Assembly: GCF_023343835.1 (NCBI RefSeq)
Contig: NC_064435.1
Span: forward strand, 42,246,603-42,310,602
DNA length: 64,000 bases
DNA from: Lagopus muta
Taxonomy: Eukaryota > Chordata > Aves > Galliformes > Phasianidae
Direction of reading: 5' to 3'
Numbering within the stretch: the stretch's first letter is position 1; every line of letters starts with the position of its first letter. Positions 10,101-24,596 of this stretch are shown one piece after another. The notes beneath the pieces are model-generated. The model did not search any database. It was given only the letters and a program-made list of their open reading frames with translations, and was not told where the DNA came from. Made by a program: the position numbers and the translations under genes.

Positions 10101-13100
10101 GGGCAAATACCTGCACAATCAATGACATTTTATGTAATCACTTCTATTGGCAATGTAAATGTAAAAATTGTAAAAAACAAATGAAAATTGAACAAAGTAC
10201 TTCTTAAAATTACAGTATTTTCTTACTATCGGTGAAAATTGATGTGTTGTAATCTGGGGCAGGGACCAATTTCTGGCAGCGTGTCTGCAATGTAGCTTCT
10301 ACATCAGTCAGTGGTCTGTAAGCTGATGATATAAATGCTGATATAAATGCTGATATAAATGCTGATGATATAAATATTTAAGATAAAATTATGGACATAT
10401 GACTTAAATGCCCTTTAAAAACAGTTAAACAACATGTTACAAAATGCGTACAAATATCACGTAAGAAACCAAGAGCTTTAATTAAAAACAGACTAGTCAG
10501 AACAGTGAGATTAAAAATCAGAGTGTTTGGTATTTGATTGCCTCAGTCTTTCTTCTGTTGCTTTTTTTTTTTTTTTTTTTTTGGTGGGATATCTCAGATA
10601 AACCTATGCCTGCAAAAGGACATCCTGAATTCTGTTCCTGTGAGCCATCCATTTCTTACAGCCCAGCCATTTAGCATCAGGTCACATATACTCAAGCCTT
10701 TAAGAAATAAAGGAAGTTAGTACTTTACATCACCTTTTGCCTTTTGCATGAAATAATTTCTCACTACACCTAAGAATTAAAACTTTCATTTGTATTCTGT
10801 GCAGTTAACCATGCTCATTACAGGCTACAAAATGAAATATCGATGCTCAACATCTGACATGTCACAGTTGGCATGTCCAGTGATATTTCCAATGATACTT
10901 CTAAGTTTAAAAGCAAGCTTAAGCCTTAAGTCCTTAATATTCCTAGATCTAAACATTCTTCAATTTAAAATATGTGAGTAGCCTACTGAAATTCATGAGA
11001 CTAGCTGTGTTGAGGAATTGCTTGCTAAAAGTAGGCTTCCAGCAGCGCAGCAGGTAATACAGCCACTGTAAAAATATTTGGCTGGATTGCCAAGGGCACA
11101 TGGAGGGGATGCATGCATGTGGTGCTTGGATTTGCTCTTTCTTTTTAAGTCATTAAAAAATGGAAAGTGGGTGTAGTATGCTTCTGGTTTGCCTAGCAGA
11201 TATAGGGATAATTAATTGGGATTTATTTTTGAATTTCCTAATCTCCAGATATTTTTCAAGCATCCTTTTAAAAATGTGAGTTGGTAGTTAATCCTGGCTT
11301 AAGAAAGTTAATTTTAAATAAACATTTAACAATTAATTGGACACACACTCAGATGATTTTGCATATTCTTCCAGAAGAATTACTATGTGTGGTTGCTCAC
11401 TGTCAGAACTGCAAGTCATCTACATAACTACATTGGGTTTTATATTGTCATTGTGAAGTTTATGGATTGGAAATTCCTTGAGTAAATTATAGCAACTTAT
11501 GGAAGGCTAACTTGGAAATTTTAAGGATTTGCGTGGCAGATGACTCTTCTTAGAGGAGGCTTTTTAGGTTAGGGCTGGAACAGGAAGTAAAGGTTAAAAG
11601 GCAGATTATAAGTGTAAAGGTTTGTGGACTGTGAGCTTTTTAGATCAATCACTTCAAATAGCTTTTAAGTTATATTCAAAAATTATGGTGGGAAAAGTCT
11701 GTAAGGAAGTTATTTTGGGAAATGAAAGAATCTAAAACATGTTACTAAAAGAAGAATATCACTTCTGATCAACTGCTTTTATAGCTGACTAGGTTGGTTC
11801 ACTCAATTTGCATTTAAGAGACAAGTGAATAATCTCATAATTTTCCTCATTCATTATTCTAGAATTTGGAAAAGATAACGAGAAGTGTTATGCATAAGTA
11901 CTGAAAATGGATGCAAAAGAATAAAATGCTGCACAGACAAGATCTATCTTGACTTTTTCAAGGCCAGCCATCTATGTACACGTGGGAGAAGTAAATGAAA
12001 ATAAGATTTTTTTACACGAAAAGGAGCAAATGCATTTCTTGATTTGATTTAAAATATCTGAATTGGTTATTTATCAGAAAGAAAATATTCTAAGCAGGCT
12101 ATTTTTTCTGAGTATAAATGGAGTTCCATATTAGTAAGCGCTATGTGAAGGAAAACAGCGCTTTGCCAATCCCCATATAAAGATATTTCAGATGGGTAAA
12201 TTTGTTACCGCTCAGCAGCAAAAGGCACAGTGCAAAACTTTCTCAAGCAAACCTCTGCATATGCTGCCTAAATTCTTAAGACAGAAGCTTGCCATTGAGC
12301 AGGGGAGCAGCTCATAAGCTATACATCATTTACATGGCATGTGGCCTAGCAGTATATGTTAACTATTTTGCCACAGAATCCTATAGCAAAAATACAAAGA
12401 CGTGTTTTTAATCTACCACCTGATAGAGATTACTTCTGTTGTTCAGATGATCTCTGAGCAGTCCAAGCATGTACACTACAGCTGCATCCAGTCCCAGGCG
12501 CATGCAGCCTGTGATTCAATGTATCCTGGCAATTTCAAAGAGAAAAAAATATCCATTTTACGTTTTCCAAATCAGGAGTAGTCTACAGTTACTAACAAGT
12601 ATGCAATGCTGTCCCTTTAATTAAATAACTTTGTTTAAGACGTATAAATATTTGCTTGGGGAATTCATTTTATGCATTCAGGAGATGATCATGAGGAAAA
12701 ATTCTCATGCTTGCGGGCGAAAAAGGCTAAGATGCTAGAATTAGACTCAAGCAGAAATGCATTAATCCAGAGTCACAAACCTCAAAGCTGTTCAAGATTT
12801 TTCTTGTCTGGAAATGCATGGAGTTCCTGGGAGCCTGCCCGCTCTACTGCCAATTCCATGTGTGCTTGCTACCATATGGCTTCTGTGCATGCCTCCTGTG
12901 AGAGGCCAGGCGGGGTGCCTATAACTACCTTAAAGATAGCAAGCAGACTACAGTGGGACTCCTGGTTACGTTTAGTATACGAACAGTGAAAGAAAATGGT
13001 CTACTTGTAATCAAATCACTTAACGAAGTGCTTCTGAAAAAATAGGCAGATATCCTCTTATGTCATTGTAACGTTGTAGTTTTATTTTGCAAAGAGTGAA

Positions 13101-14595
13101 TAAACTGGCTGGAATACACAGCTTTTCTTTGATTAGATCAAGTTTCATTCAAAGTTGCTCTAGCTTTAGTCTTGTGGTTACCCATATGTTATTAAAGCAT
13201 TTTTTTTCTTTTGGCATTTCCTTTGTGGGGAAGAGACTTGAACAAGAGTTTCAAGTTCCAAAATAAATGAAAGATAGTTATTCTGGTCTAAACAAGAAAA
13301 ACTGTGGTTGCCGTAGTCAGGATTGCAAACCAGTTTTGGTTTAAGAAAATATCCCATCAAACCCCAGGAGGCATGGAGGAAGGCGAGCGTTCACACAGAG
13401 ATGCTGCACCATCACAAATCCTATGCTCAGATCCCCTCCCTCTTGGAGCCCCTGGCAGTCCAATACTTTTTCTCTACCACAGTTCTCTATCTCTAACTGC
13501 AGATATTAATATTTCATTTCTTCCTCCATTTGTCTTCCTTGCTTATTCAAATTGAAAGCTTGTCAGAACAGGGACTGAAAATCTCTTGGTATGTATACAT
13601 CATGAAATAAAGTGGAAATCTGAGAGCTTGGTTTGGTCTCACAGGAGATCGTATGAAATAATTTATATATAGATTTGTATATATATTAAAATAAGTGGCA
13701 GTTATATGATATTTGAAAAATACATTTTTCCCAGTGTAAAATTATTACCTCATCGTTTTATTTTTTTCCCCATATAGACATCTAGACAAAGCTGGACGTT
13801 AAAATGTGGCATGTGAATGGTCCACTGTCCCACTGACTTAGGGGGAAAAATGTCCACTGGCCAACAACAGTTTTCTGATATTTTCAACAGCTGGAACATC
13901 GCAAAGACATAAACCAGCAATAATATTATCACACTGCAAAACTGACTGAAGTTGGCACTTCTGTACGAAGAAATTTTCAGCACAGATGCAAACATCAAAA
14001 TAAATTACTGCACTTGTGGCAATGTACACTTTCTAATGAGAATTCTCTTTGTTTTTAAACAAGAAATACAAATTGTATGGCTGGATTTTTTCTTTCAAAT
14101 AATTCAATTTACTGAAGAATTCAGGAATCTGAAAACATCATTACAACCCTGTTCAGTTTCACAACTTCATTCAGACATTCTCTGCTGTTAGAATTTTGGG
14201 ACTGAAAGCCACAAAATGCTGCTAAATGTAGCCAAAATGCTTACATTCAAGATGGTCAGTTTTAACCTGAAGACAATTACTCTTCAAAAAATGTATTTCT
14301 GGCTAAAATAGGAACTATTGAAATTCAGCCACAGATTAAGCCTAGCTTTCCCTACCAGAAACTCTGCAGCCAACATGTGTTGCCTTCCTTATGTACTATT
14401 GTACTTCAGCTTGCCAATGCCACGCAAGCTGATATAATAGTCTAGAAGTGGTGAATAGGTGTATATGATTTTTCTGTGATTCCAGTGAGAGATATCCGAC
14501 ACTGTTCACGCTGTTCACTTTGTCTCCAAATAAACAGATGTAATTTTTCAATACAAAGAGTTATTTTTCATCACCACTGAGAGGGAAAAAAGTAA
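4181..14595. other. Intergenic region between ASXL3 and CCDC178, left part
   Basis: More than 10 kb of AT-rich sequence with strikingly few transposon remnants. Only simple tracts are visible: a T-run at 5144-5160, TA runs near 9070-9110 and 9728-9740, a T-run at 10562-10582 and a 12/15-base tandem at 10322. No coding exon could be supported. Low repeat density next to a developmental gene is compatible with conserved regulatory DNA, which cannot be judged from one sequence. Confidence 0.5.
10322..10375 (+). repeat. Short tandem repeat, GCTGAT(GAT)ATAAAT x4
   Basis: Four adjacent units: GCTGATGATATAAAT (15 bases), then GCTGATATAAAT (12) twice, then the 15-base form again. The units differ only by one extra GAT triplet. 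Confidence 0.9.
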
Positions 14596-14600
14596 GACAC

Positions 14601-15091
14601 TGTCACGGATTTGACCAGATCAATCTTTGTCCGTGACAGGGGCGACAGGCCTCTGCCCTCCCCCCCCACCCCAGTCCCACAAAAATGGGAAGGAAGGAAG
14701 GGAGGAAAAGAGCAGCGGCAGCAATCTATGGAGGAAAACTTATTTTACTATAATATTGGAATACAAGATAACACAATATATACAATTCAATTGAAATTGA
14801 GATGAATAAATCAGACAAGATGAGAGAGAGAGAGTTCCCGGGACCGATTCAAACCTGAAAAGCTTGGAACGGCTAGGAAAGCACCCTCCAGCACCCACTG
14901 CAAGGCAGCAAGAGAGCGCCCCCCCACCCGGAAGGGACAGATCCCGTGACTGCTGTAATGTACAGGGATAGGTACTTGGAACTGGGGCAGTGACACTTTA
15001 ATGCCCCGTACACTACATGATGTTTTGATGTGGAATACTGAAACCCAGAAACAAAAAAAAAAAACAAAAACAAAAACATAGATCCATGACA
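14601..15091 (-). mobile_element. Solo LTR of an avian ERVL-like endogenous retrovirus
   Basis: This 491-base element begins TGTCACGGAT and ends ATCCATGACA, imperfect inverted ends with the canonical TG...CA termini. It is flanked on both sides by the direct repeat GACAC (14596-14600 and 15092-15096), a 5-base target duplication. On the minus strand its last part has the CCTCC...GGTGGGG and AAATCCGTGACA layout common to avian ERVL-type LTRs, so I read it in minus orientation. There is no internal retroviral sequence beside it, so it is a recombined solo LTR. Family name is not certain. Confidence 0.85.
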
Positions 15092-15096
15092 GACAC

Positions 15097-17854
15097 TCAC
15101 CAGATTAAATATTTGTTTGTGATCCAAAAGATGGCATAAAATACATATATAATATCTAATATGGTGATTCTTTAAACTGTCACTGTTCCTTTTTTTGGCT
15201 ACATGTTATTCTTCTAAAATCCACATTCTTAGTATTCTTTGAACACTAGCACTAGCGTTCTATCTTCCACACCTGGGGACTTCAGCTTTCAGAGTATTAT
15301 TCCATCTGGAACTTATAAATTTTGACCTTTTATCCTAAAGGCCAGATTTCAATAGCTTTCCAGAGTTCTACAGTCCACATGGTGCATTTCTTCCATGCTT
15401 CAACATCCTCAGTGTGTTCCATAATTGGTTGATTAAAAATGTAAAAAGTTTGAGATTCAGAACAGTTTGTATTTCATGCACCTATGATACTTACACTTCA
15501 AACAGTTCCCTGACATTTTATTTGTTTCTTCTTTCAAATAAATAATTCAGGTAACGTATAACATTTTTGTAACTCAGGAATGAAAGTCAATACTATTCGT
15601 AGTGCTGTTGACATGTCGTCTAGTAATTTATGGAATAATTATGGCCATATTTAGAGATGCCTATTCCTTACATTTCTGATCTGTCCTCCTCCCATACATC
15701 TTGACAATGTTGTTGTAATTCATGTATATTGTACAGACTGAATATATTTGAAGACAGACAATTCAATCCAGACAAATACATTAAAAATATAACACAGCTG
15801 TTTGGAGCTCTAGTTCTCCATGGGAATTTAACAGTAGACATTTTGTTAGCAGTGAAGGAAATCTGCAATTCTACCCTTTATTCCTAATCCAGGAGACCAT
15901 GAATGATCATTTGTACTGCATCGTTTTTCTAAATCTGCTTAAACCTCTGAAGAATTCAATTGATATAAATATGAAGTGCTTTATTTCAAGAAGAGGCTGG
16001 TAGGCAGTACATTATATGTACTTGAAAATAGTTTCTTAACAGCTTAATTTAAACATCTAGCCTTACTTATTACAGTTTTCTCAGATTTTAATTTTCTCAG
16101 TTACAAGAACTACCCGAACGTAGGAATTTATTTCCTTGTTAGTTTTTAATAATTCTTTTTAAGACTGTATGTTGCAAGAGCTTAAATCTTAAATAACCCT
16201 GATGTCAAAAAGAGAGAAAACATTTCCAACAGCGAAAAAGGACTCTGAAGTTATGTTGGTACAAATTAAAGAATGGGGATTAAAGCTCAAAGAAATCAGT
16301 GGGATTTTTGCCATTGAATTGCCAAGATTTTCCAGCCTTCCACCTTATCACCTTGGTATGTTGATTTTACACCTCCTGTTTAAATTAACATTTCCATAGT
16401 ACATGGTTGTTATTCCATGAGGTTCAGTATTTCCTAGGGCAGCAATATCAACAGGCAAAGAGCACAACTAGTGGAAGTCAACACATGTAATTTATAAACC
16501 TACCTGCGTGTTGTGATTCATTATCCTCTAAAAACATTTCCATCAGAAGCGACACGGCCATTCACTTTCTGAAAACAGCTCGTTTTCAAATTTTCATTAG
16601 AAATTAACAGATTTGTCATGTTCTCTGAACTGAGTAACTGAAAATATCATTAAAATACCACTATTGAGCTTATTGAGAGCGATAATTAACACAAGATCTT
16701 CTGTTTAAAGTGACAGCTTTCTTTAGGACACCATTCAAAATTTATTTAAACTAGTTCAAAATTAGATATTAATCATGAAATTACTATTTCATAATAGCAC
16801 TCTAGAAAAATGCAAATCAGATGCAGAAAAAGATTGGCGTGTTTAATTGGTTTTTTTTTTGTAGTACTCATTTTCTTTCATCATAAATGAACACTGGATT
16901 ACTTTCATTAACAAAAATATTTCATAAACATGAGTGCATTTAAAATCCTTGGCTACTGCTTAAAAATATCTTTTCACAGTTACCTCATTATTGCCAGAAT
17001 TGAGAAAATAATCTTTCTCTGGGTGTTGATCAAAAATTAAGCCCATAAAAAACATATATAAAGTAATCAGAGATAGGTTAGTGTCAAAATTACATACTAT
17101 TTGGTAAACAGAATAGTGAGTAATGAAGTGTTACAATGGGTGTTTTTGACTAATTTTATTTTAATTATTTAACTTAATTTTCTGTGGTGGGAACTGTTGT
17201 TTCTATTTGTTAATCTCTAGTTAGATATTTTTCTTGTAGAAAGTCACAGAAGAAAATACCTGATTTGGGAGGATGTTCTTTGTTTGAATGTAGCAATACA
17301 TAGAGATTACAGAAAAATCTCAGTGTGTCAAATATATAAACATATAAACTTCCTATATCAATGAATGCTTTAGATTATTTCCATATACATAACAACTTTA
17401 AAAATTACCACTGAAAGCACTATCATGGGAACACTTCCTCTTTCTAGAAACAGGCTGCAGTGCAAATGTTATTAATAAACTGTGAGTCCCCAAATGAAGA
17501 TGAAGGTAATGTATTTCCTCACTGAATACTCACGTGACCAACAAAACGTTATTCTGTGTAGATTTTGGTTTTATAAAATGCAAAGTCATTACAGAAGAGC
17601 TCTTCGTAGAAATGAAAGGATAGATCGGAATATTTGGTGTTTTCTGAAAATACCATTTTGGTGTTGAAGCAAAAGAAGTCTGTACTATCAGCAGGAAACT
17701 ATTGCCTTCAGTGAGGGGGGAGAGAGAAGAAAAAAAAAGAAAAAGAAAAAAGCAAGCATTTCAGTTTAATACTTTAATATCATTTCACTACAAACATGAA
17801 CATTGCATTTGGAAATTCTGATTCAGAATGAATTCTCTTCCTCCATTTGCATTT

Positions 17855-17900
<46 letters not shown>

Positions 17901-20900
17901 CCACAGCTGCATCTACTTTCTCGTTTTATTTCAGATAACTTCTTCATCAGCCAGGCATTGCATGTTGAGACTCTGCTGTGTTCCCTGTAGACTGAATCCC
18001 TTTGGGTTCTCGTTTATTCTCCAGCAAAGTAGGTAAAAATCTAAATGATAAAATAGTGAATCTTCATTTAATTAAAATTCTAGGTAGAGCACTATAAAGC
18101 TTCTGGGAAGATTTTTTTTTCTCAAGATATAAGCAGTGTTAGCGCTTTCTGTGAGTTTTAAATATTGTATCAGTTAGTTCTATTTTACTCAAATTGTAAC
18201 AGCCTTTACTTAATCTCTTTTTTGCCACAGTATTTTTAAAATCAAAGCTCCTGGGAGGATCTTGCTATAGAGCCTTTTTACCCAGAAAAGTAATTTTGTT
18301 TGAAATATGGGGGTGTTAGAAATTGTAACTGTGGTATATCCAGGTGTAAGTGCAAAAGATTAAGTGCTTTTTTAATTACTGTATAGAAAGGATTTTTTTG
18401 TTTTTGTTTTTTTTGTTAATACAGTGAGCTATTTTTGACAAGTCCGCGTGGCTTCATTTTTCCCTTTAAAGTAGACATACGCAGTTACTTAAGAAAGTAT
18501 TTAGTAAGTGTCGCAAGTATTAGAAGCAATGAGCAATGATAGTAAGGTAGTAGTTTACATGCTGGCACAGACTGATATGGTTAGGGAATGCATTTTTTCC
18601 TGTTTCTTTTTTTTTTTTTTTTTTTTCATATACTTCCAAGCAATTTAGATAGTCAGTGAAATCACTCATGAGCATAGCAGACAAAATAAATCAAAGAAAA
18701 CTCTGCTCTACCATGTGATGAAACCCTTTAGAATGCTTTCTTTGTGCTGTTATTTAGCTCTGTGTTCTCACCAGATACTGTACCATGAAAATATACTGCA
18801 AATAGAAAAACAATTTTGTTCAATAATGTGGTGATAATGAGGTGACATAAGAATGCTACTTTCTCCAGCCAAAATATTATCAAACCCTAGGCATTTATGA
18901 ATTATGTGAGATGTTAATGAAACTTAAAGTTCATAAAATTCGTAACAAAAATCACTGGAATTCAGGAAAAAAAGCATCTCTATATTAGATTCTTTCCAAG
19001 TTTCCCTATGAGGCCATTCTTAATAAGATTTCAAACTCTTAAGTGTAATTAAGGGCATAAGAGCATTGCTTCCGTGTGTACACAAGTCACTGTCAGTACT
19101 CATGATTTAAGGCTTTGAATTATGTCAGAAACATGCTGATAGTTAGAAAACAATGCACTCTAAGAGATTTAATCTGCTTCTTTTTTGAAAGGCAATCAAA
19201 ATTAAGTAATATTGAGACCTTAGGCCTTTTGTGACAGAAGTTTGGAATGGCAGTTCAAACAGGGGAAATGTGGTTTGGGGTATATCAATTGCAGTCTGAA
19301 AAAAAATGAAGAATGTTATGAGAGCCATTACTCTTTTTATCCTTTTTCAAGCATTTTCCCAAAATTTCATTTAAGCTATATAAGAAATAGTTGAAAAAAT
19401 CATTGCTTTCTGTATATTAGGGATGTAAGAGAGAATTATTGGCAAGACATCAGCTTCTAGGCCGCTTCTGAGTTGGTAAACGTTTCTGGTTGCCAACAAT
19501 GTACTTTGGGAGATATTTGCATTGGCTGTTTTTCTCATTGTTATGTTTATTGTAAATTCTACAGGAAAACTGAAAAAAAGCATCTCATGTTTACACCACT
19601 GCTTTCTGCTGCTGTTTATTATTATGTTGTGTATAAACATAGTTTCCATCTATATCTGGAAAGACTATCACAGTGCACAGTCATGCATTGTTTCTCAGTT
19701 GTGAAACAAGTACGAAAGGATATGGATGCTTTTCTGTATTTATTTGAATAGTGTCTTAGGTTAAAAAAATGATTTGAAGAATATGTGTTGTTTGGTGTTT
19801 TGTTTTTTTTCTCTTCTTTGCGGGGCTGTTTTTGAACATGGAGTGCGTATATGTTAATTCACACGCTGGTAGAGTTGTGGAAGGTTTCTTTGCCCTCAGT
19901 GGGCATTGGATGCGATTTAGCATGAAGATTCACAATATTATGTTGCTGGAAAGTCAGAATTTTGAAAAGAGAAGTCATGACAGTGAGTCAGTGAAATAGC
20001 AACTGGTATTGCTTTTGCTGATGGATAATTTCTAGTTCGGACTGCTTATAATCATTTATCAATGTGCATATGTCTATATTACAAGTCAAATCAAAGAAAC
20101 AGATCCATGTTTTAGTAGTTCTTATACAGAGATATATTTCTTGCAAAAAATGCAAAGATCCTAATTCTCATCAGGCTTAAATGAATGTTTTGTTTTCACT
20201 TATTTTCCTAAAATTAACTTTTATGTCATTTCCAGGTCTAGGATTCAGGATTTTCCAATCTATGATGTATCTTTAAATGAACATAAAGTCAACTAAAATT
20301 TTACAAACAATATTATTTTCGTGCCATGCAGTGATGTATTTCCATATCTATTATTAATGCCTTGGTTGCTACTGTCTCTTTTAAATTACTTTGTATTATG
20401 CCTGTAGCATGTGTTTGTGTGCATTATCTTCACATGCCTCATCTTGTTCTCCTGCTCTGATCTGAGTGGGGAACTTCTTTATTTAAAATCAAGACAGCAG
20501 CTTCTGGGTTATTAACAACTCTGTCACAAGAACTTGCATCTGCTATTCTACTGTGGTGGTAAGACAATGTCTGTCTCACTGTATCCTGTATTTTGATAAC
20601 AGATATGATCTCTATCAGTTTTTCCACACAAGCTAACTAGACTCAAATGAGTAAATCTATTTCTTTACTGGCAGTTTCTTTTAAGCTTACAGGACTCAAC
20701 AGCACTTACATAAAAAGAGATATACGAGCATCACACAGAATTCCGGTCACTGTTAGATAACACAACAGAGATCGCATTGATGTACATAGGGACGCTGACC
20801 CTGCAGAAATGTTCCTGTTGGTCACAGTACTTGTAATTCAGCATGTGGGAAGTTGTGCCTTTGCAAGAGGTCATGATAACTTTCTTGTGCAGGAGTATTA

Positions 20901-21194
20901 GTTTAGGCAGCCAAGACATTATTTTTAAGTACATGTGGCTTTTCAGCATTGTCATAACCACAGCCTGTTCTAAAGAGTTGCATGAATAATTGAGTATTTG
21001 CTTTCACAGCCAAAGTGAAAAATGTGTGTGGTGGAAATGAGTCATAAGAACCAAATTGTGGCTTTTCACAGTTAATATGAAGGAATTTTTATGCAAGTTA
21101 AAAATTCTGTTTGTTCTGTAGTGTTTTTATTTTCAGGCATTAGAAAGAAAAGACAAGCATACAGACACATACGTGTATATACACCTACGTATAC
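15097..21194. other. Intergenic region, middle part
   Basis: AT-rich sequence without recognisable genes. A pure A run of 37 bases lies at 17859-17895 and T-runs near 16851-16860 and 18607-18626. The A run looks like a retrotransposed tail, but the sequence before it shows no poly(A) signal or open frame that identifies a source. Confidence 0.5.
17859..17895 (+). repeat. 37-base poly(A) tract
   Basis: Uninterrupted A-run following ATTTTATT. No target-site duplication or source gene could be recognised around it. Confidence 0.95.
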
Positions 21195-21548
21195 ACAGCC
21201 TTCCAGTACCTAAAGGAGACCTACAGGAAAGTTAAGGAGGGACTTTTTAGGAGGACATGTAGTGACGGGACAATAAGAAATGGTTTTAAACTGAAAGAGA
21301 GTAGATTTAGACTAGATATCAGGAAGAAATTCTTTACTGTGAGGGTGGTGAGACGCTGGAACAGGTTGACCAGAGAGGCTATGGACGCCCCCTCCCTGGA
21401 AGCACTCAAGGCCAGGCTGTATGGGGCTTTGAGCAAGCTGGTCTAGAGGGAGGTGTCTCTACCCTGCTATAGCAGGGGGTTAGGAGCTAGGTGATCTTAA
21501 GGGTCTCTTCCAATCCAAACCATTCTATAATTACGTGATTCGATGATA
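21195..21548 (+). mobile_element. CR1 non-LTR retrotransposon, 3' fragment
   Basis: This matches the CR1 3' region: the stretch around GATATCAGGAAGAAATTCTT, then GGTGGTGAGACGCTGGAACAGG, the CTCAAGGCCAGGCTG segment, and finally CTTCCAATCCAAACCATTCT with an ATTCTATAATT-type 3' end. CR1 copies are normally truncated at the 5' end, as here. Plus orientation. Confidence 0.9.
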
Positions 21549-21737
21549 TGTACCAAGCTACTTCTATCCAGTAAGCTAGTACTGGATCAGCCAACCCAGA
21601 TGCAATTATCTAATGTTTCCTTCTATTTTGAGGAGCTCAAATTCGCATTTTCAATCCCATGAAGATACCTTTAAAATCTGTGCCTTACCAAAACTGACAG
21701 AAACCCTTCAGCATTTCACTCACAATTACTGAATGGT

Positions 21738-21815
21738 TAAGGTTGACCTCTGGAGACCACCTCTGGTCCACCCCTCCTGCTCAAGTAGGGCTCCTAGAAG
21801 TAGTTGAGACCACAG
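21738..21815 (-). mobile_element. CR1 fragment
   Basis: TTGACCTCTGGAGACCACCT and the following TGCTCAAGTAGGGCTCCTAG match the reverse complement of the 3' part of CR1. Short and diverged. Confidence 0.65.
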
Positions 21816-24596
21816 TAGAAAATATGGGGAAATTTGTAATTTGCTGGAAAATCCCCTCCCTCCTGTTTTGATTCTATGATCTTCTCTGTTGCTACTAAGC
21901 AAAGATCTGAAGCAGCTTATTTTGATGGTATTTGACTAGTATTTCAGCTATTGATGCAATAATTACAGCACAATTAGAACACTGACAAACACATTTGATA
22001 GAACAGCCATGAGATTCCATTGAGAATTCTGAACAAGAAATCTTTTGCATCCCTCCACAAACTTTTATAACTCACTGTTGCTGTTAAGTGTGTATTCCAA
22101 TGACGTGTCTGCTTTTGGCCATTATTTGTATTTTGCCCTGAAGTGTAGTTTCAGCAACTGGCAATGGGGCAATAGCAGTTTGTTTTGCAGTACACTTCAT
22201 CTTCTCCTATCCTGCTTACTTCAGGATGAGCTATAAGTGTGGTACAAGAGATTAAACACTCTTCCAACATGCTAGCTATTCCTCAAAGTTGTGCAACGGG
22301 CAACTTACTATGTTAATTATATTTAACTTTGCACTGCTTGATTTGTCGAAAGCAGATAATATGAAATGGATCTGGATCATGGATTCTATTTTCTCACATA
22401 AGACATTACTGTATTATTAACATTCTGCATAAAGGCTGAAAATGTAAAACCACCCTAGAAGGCAACCTCAGGGTCTAGTTTTGTTCTAAAAATGTACTTA
22501 ATGAAACAGCTCACTGCTAAACAAGTAGACTTTCTCCTTGTATCTGCTAAGACATTTGTAACACATAATATCTTGGAAAGGGACTTCATCTTTATATATC
22601 CCTGCTAGCACTGCAGGGTGACTTGGACTATCTTGTTTTGGCAACATGCTAGCAACTTGTGTTAAGTTATAGTCAGTTATGTTTTCTATATATGTAATTA
22701 AATACACAACTTGCATAGCTAATAGGATTTAATAGTAATTAATTATGAAAAAAAGAAATTAATAAGGGAATAAATGTTTTCATGTTACTATAATCCTAGT
22801 TCAAAGCAGTTTGAGCAATTGAGATGAGGCACTTCCATTCCTTTGGGTATAGCACAGGAAAGATGTTGTTTGGTGCAAACTCAGGAGCTGAGTTTTTGAG
22901 ACTGGTGCATTTAGGTACCTCATTCTGAAGGGAAGCATTTTCCCAGTCTCCAGTTAGGTGTAGAAATGCTGTTGTAGACACAGATCTAATGCCTCTTTTG
23001 ACAAGGCCAAACATCTCTGCAATAATTATTCTTTCGTCTTCTCTTTTAATGGAAAAGATACACAGTGCTATGTTTGCTTTTTTAACTTAACTTTGCTAGT
23101 CATAAATGTACGAAATTCTCATGTACACTGCAGAAGATTAAAGAAGTGGGACCTGAATTTCAGTATTGCAAAATCAACATTCAGTTCTGAGGTGTAAGCA
23201 GCTTATCATTTAACTACATTCTGCTGCAGCACATGCAGGCTGGAATAAATGGCATAAATGGGGTTGATTTAGTACATGTTTTACTGACAGTAAAAAAAGA
23301 AAAATAATAGCAGTTGTAGGCAGTGGGACAAGCCTGCAGAAGAATAAAATAATCTATTTTAGAGTATGGTGAGTTTTTTTTTTTTTTTTTCAGCCTTCTT
23401 TATTGTCTTATTTTATGTTCTGTGGATTATAAAATAAACAAAATCTCGAAACTGTGGCATGTAGTAATATTCAGGATTTTTCTAGTTGTATTAAAATCCT
23501 GATTATTATCTATTGAGGGTGAAAGGATATAAGAGAGATGCAAACATGTTCACTGGACACTCTATCACACTAATTAGTAGCTGATGATCTGCATGGGTGT
23601 TTATGTTCATGTTACATATGTCTATAATTTCCTAATTCTAAATCCTAAAAATGTGATGTGAGTTACTTATGAGTAAAACATTACATACTTAGTCCTGCTT
23701 CTTTTGAACAACATTGATGCTACTTTTGAAGGCATGCAGCTGTAAGAAAAATCTTTGTGTTATTCTAATATTAAAAAAAAAACCCACACCAGGAAATACT
23801 TTCTATGAGATTAATGAATATATTAATACACTCTTGAAGCTTTATTCCCATTTATGAATAAATTATGGACCTAACTACAAAGACATTCAACTTTTGGGTA
23901 AATCTAGTTTTTCCTAACGCAATCTAAATTTTTCAAGTATGTTAGATAGCTGACAGCTATCTAAATGATTTTTTTTTCTATATTTGTTTAGAAAATATAT
24001 TTGTTTCTATATTTGTTAGGAAATTCTGCAACTAAGGATGACCACAGCAGTCTTATGGTAACAATCAAAAGATGAAATGTGTTCTTTGTCTCACAATAGC
24101 TACCACGATCGATAACTACTCCGTAAGATCAAACACATTAACATGGAAACTTGTCATAAATCTGTGATTTGAAAGAGCTCCCTTCACCACTTCAAAAGTG
24201 GTTTTTTCTTTCCTTGGAAAAGCCTAGAAGATGGCAGAAACTGTGTACTGTCAAATAAGTAGTGATAAATCTCAATATGAGAAATGTGTGCAATAACCAT
24301 GGTGGTCAGGGGCTTGGATTTAGCCTGAAAAACAAAAAAGTACACTTTCTCCCTCTTCAGACTTGATACATAATTATCACAAGGTTAAAATTGTGATTTC
24401 AAAGCCCATTGATATCTAGGAACGTGGTATTTCTTCTCCTTCTTCATGACTTCCTAGAGTACCGAAGAGTTTCATTTTGTTATTGTTCTCTATCAAAGGG
24501 TATCTGTTTTGAGGTATCTATTTAAATGCAATATCAGCAGAGAGTTAAGGATAGTTTTGAAGTCCCCTAGCCTGACAATGCTCTTAATCCCTCTCA
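21816..24596. other. Intergenic region, right part
   Basis: AT-rich sequence with a T-run at 23375-23390 and no recognisable gene or transposon. Confidence 0.45.

Noticed and set aside
12672..12989. 105-codon plus-strand frame in the intergenic region
   Set aside because: No recognisable domain, no promoter or splice signals, and length expected by chance over 64 kb.
17701..17895. Processed pseudogene suggested by the 37-base A run
   Set aside because: No poly(A) signal, no target duplication and no identifiable source sequence before the run.
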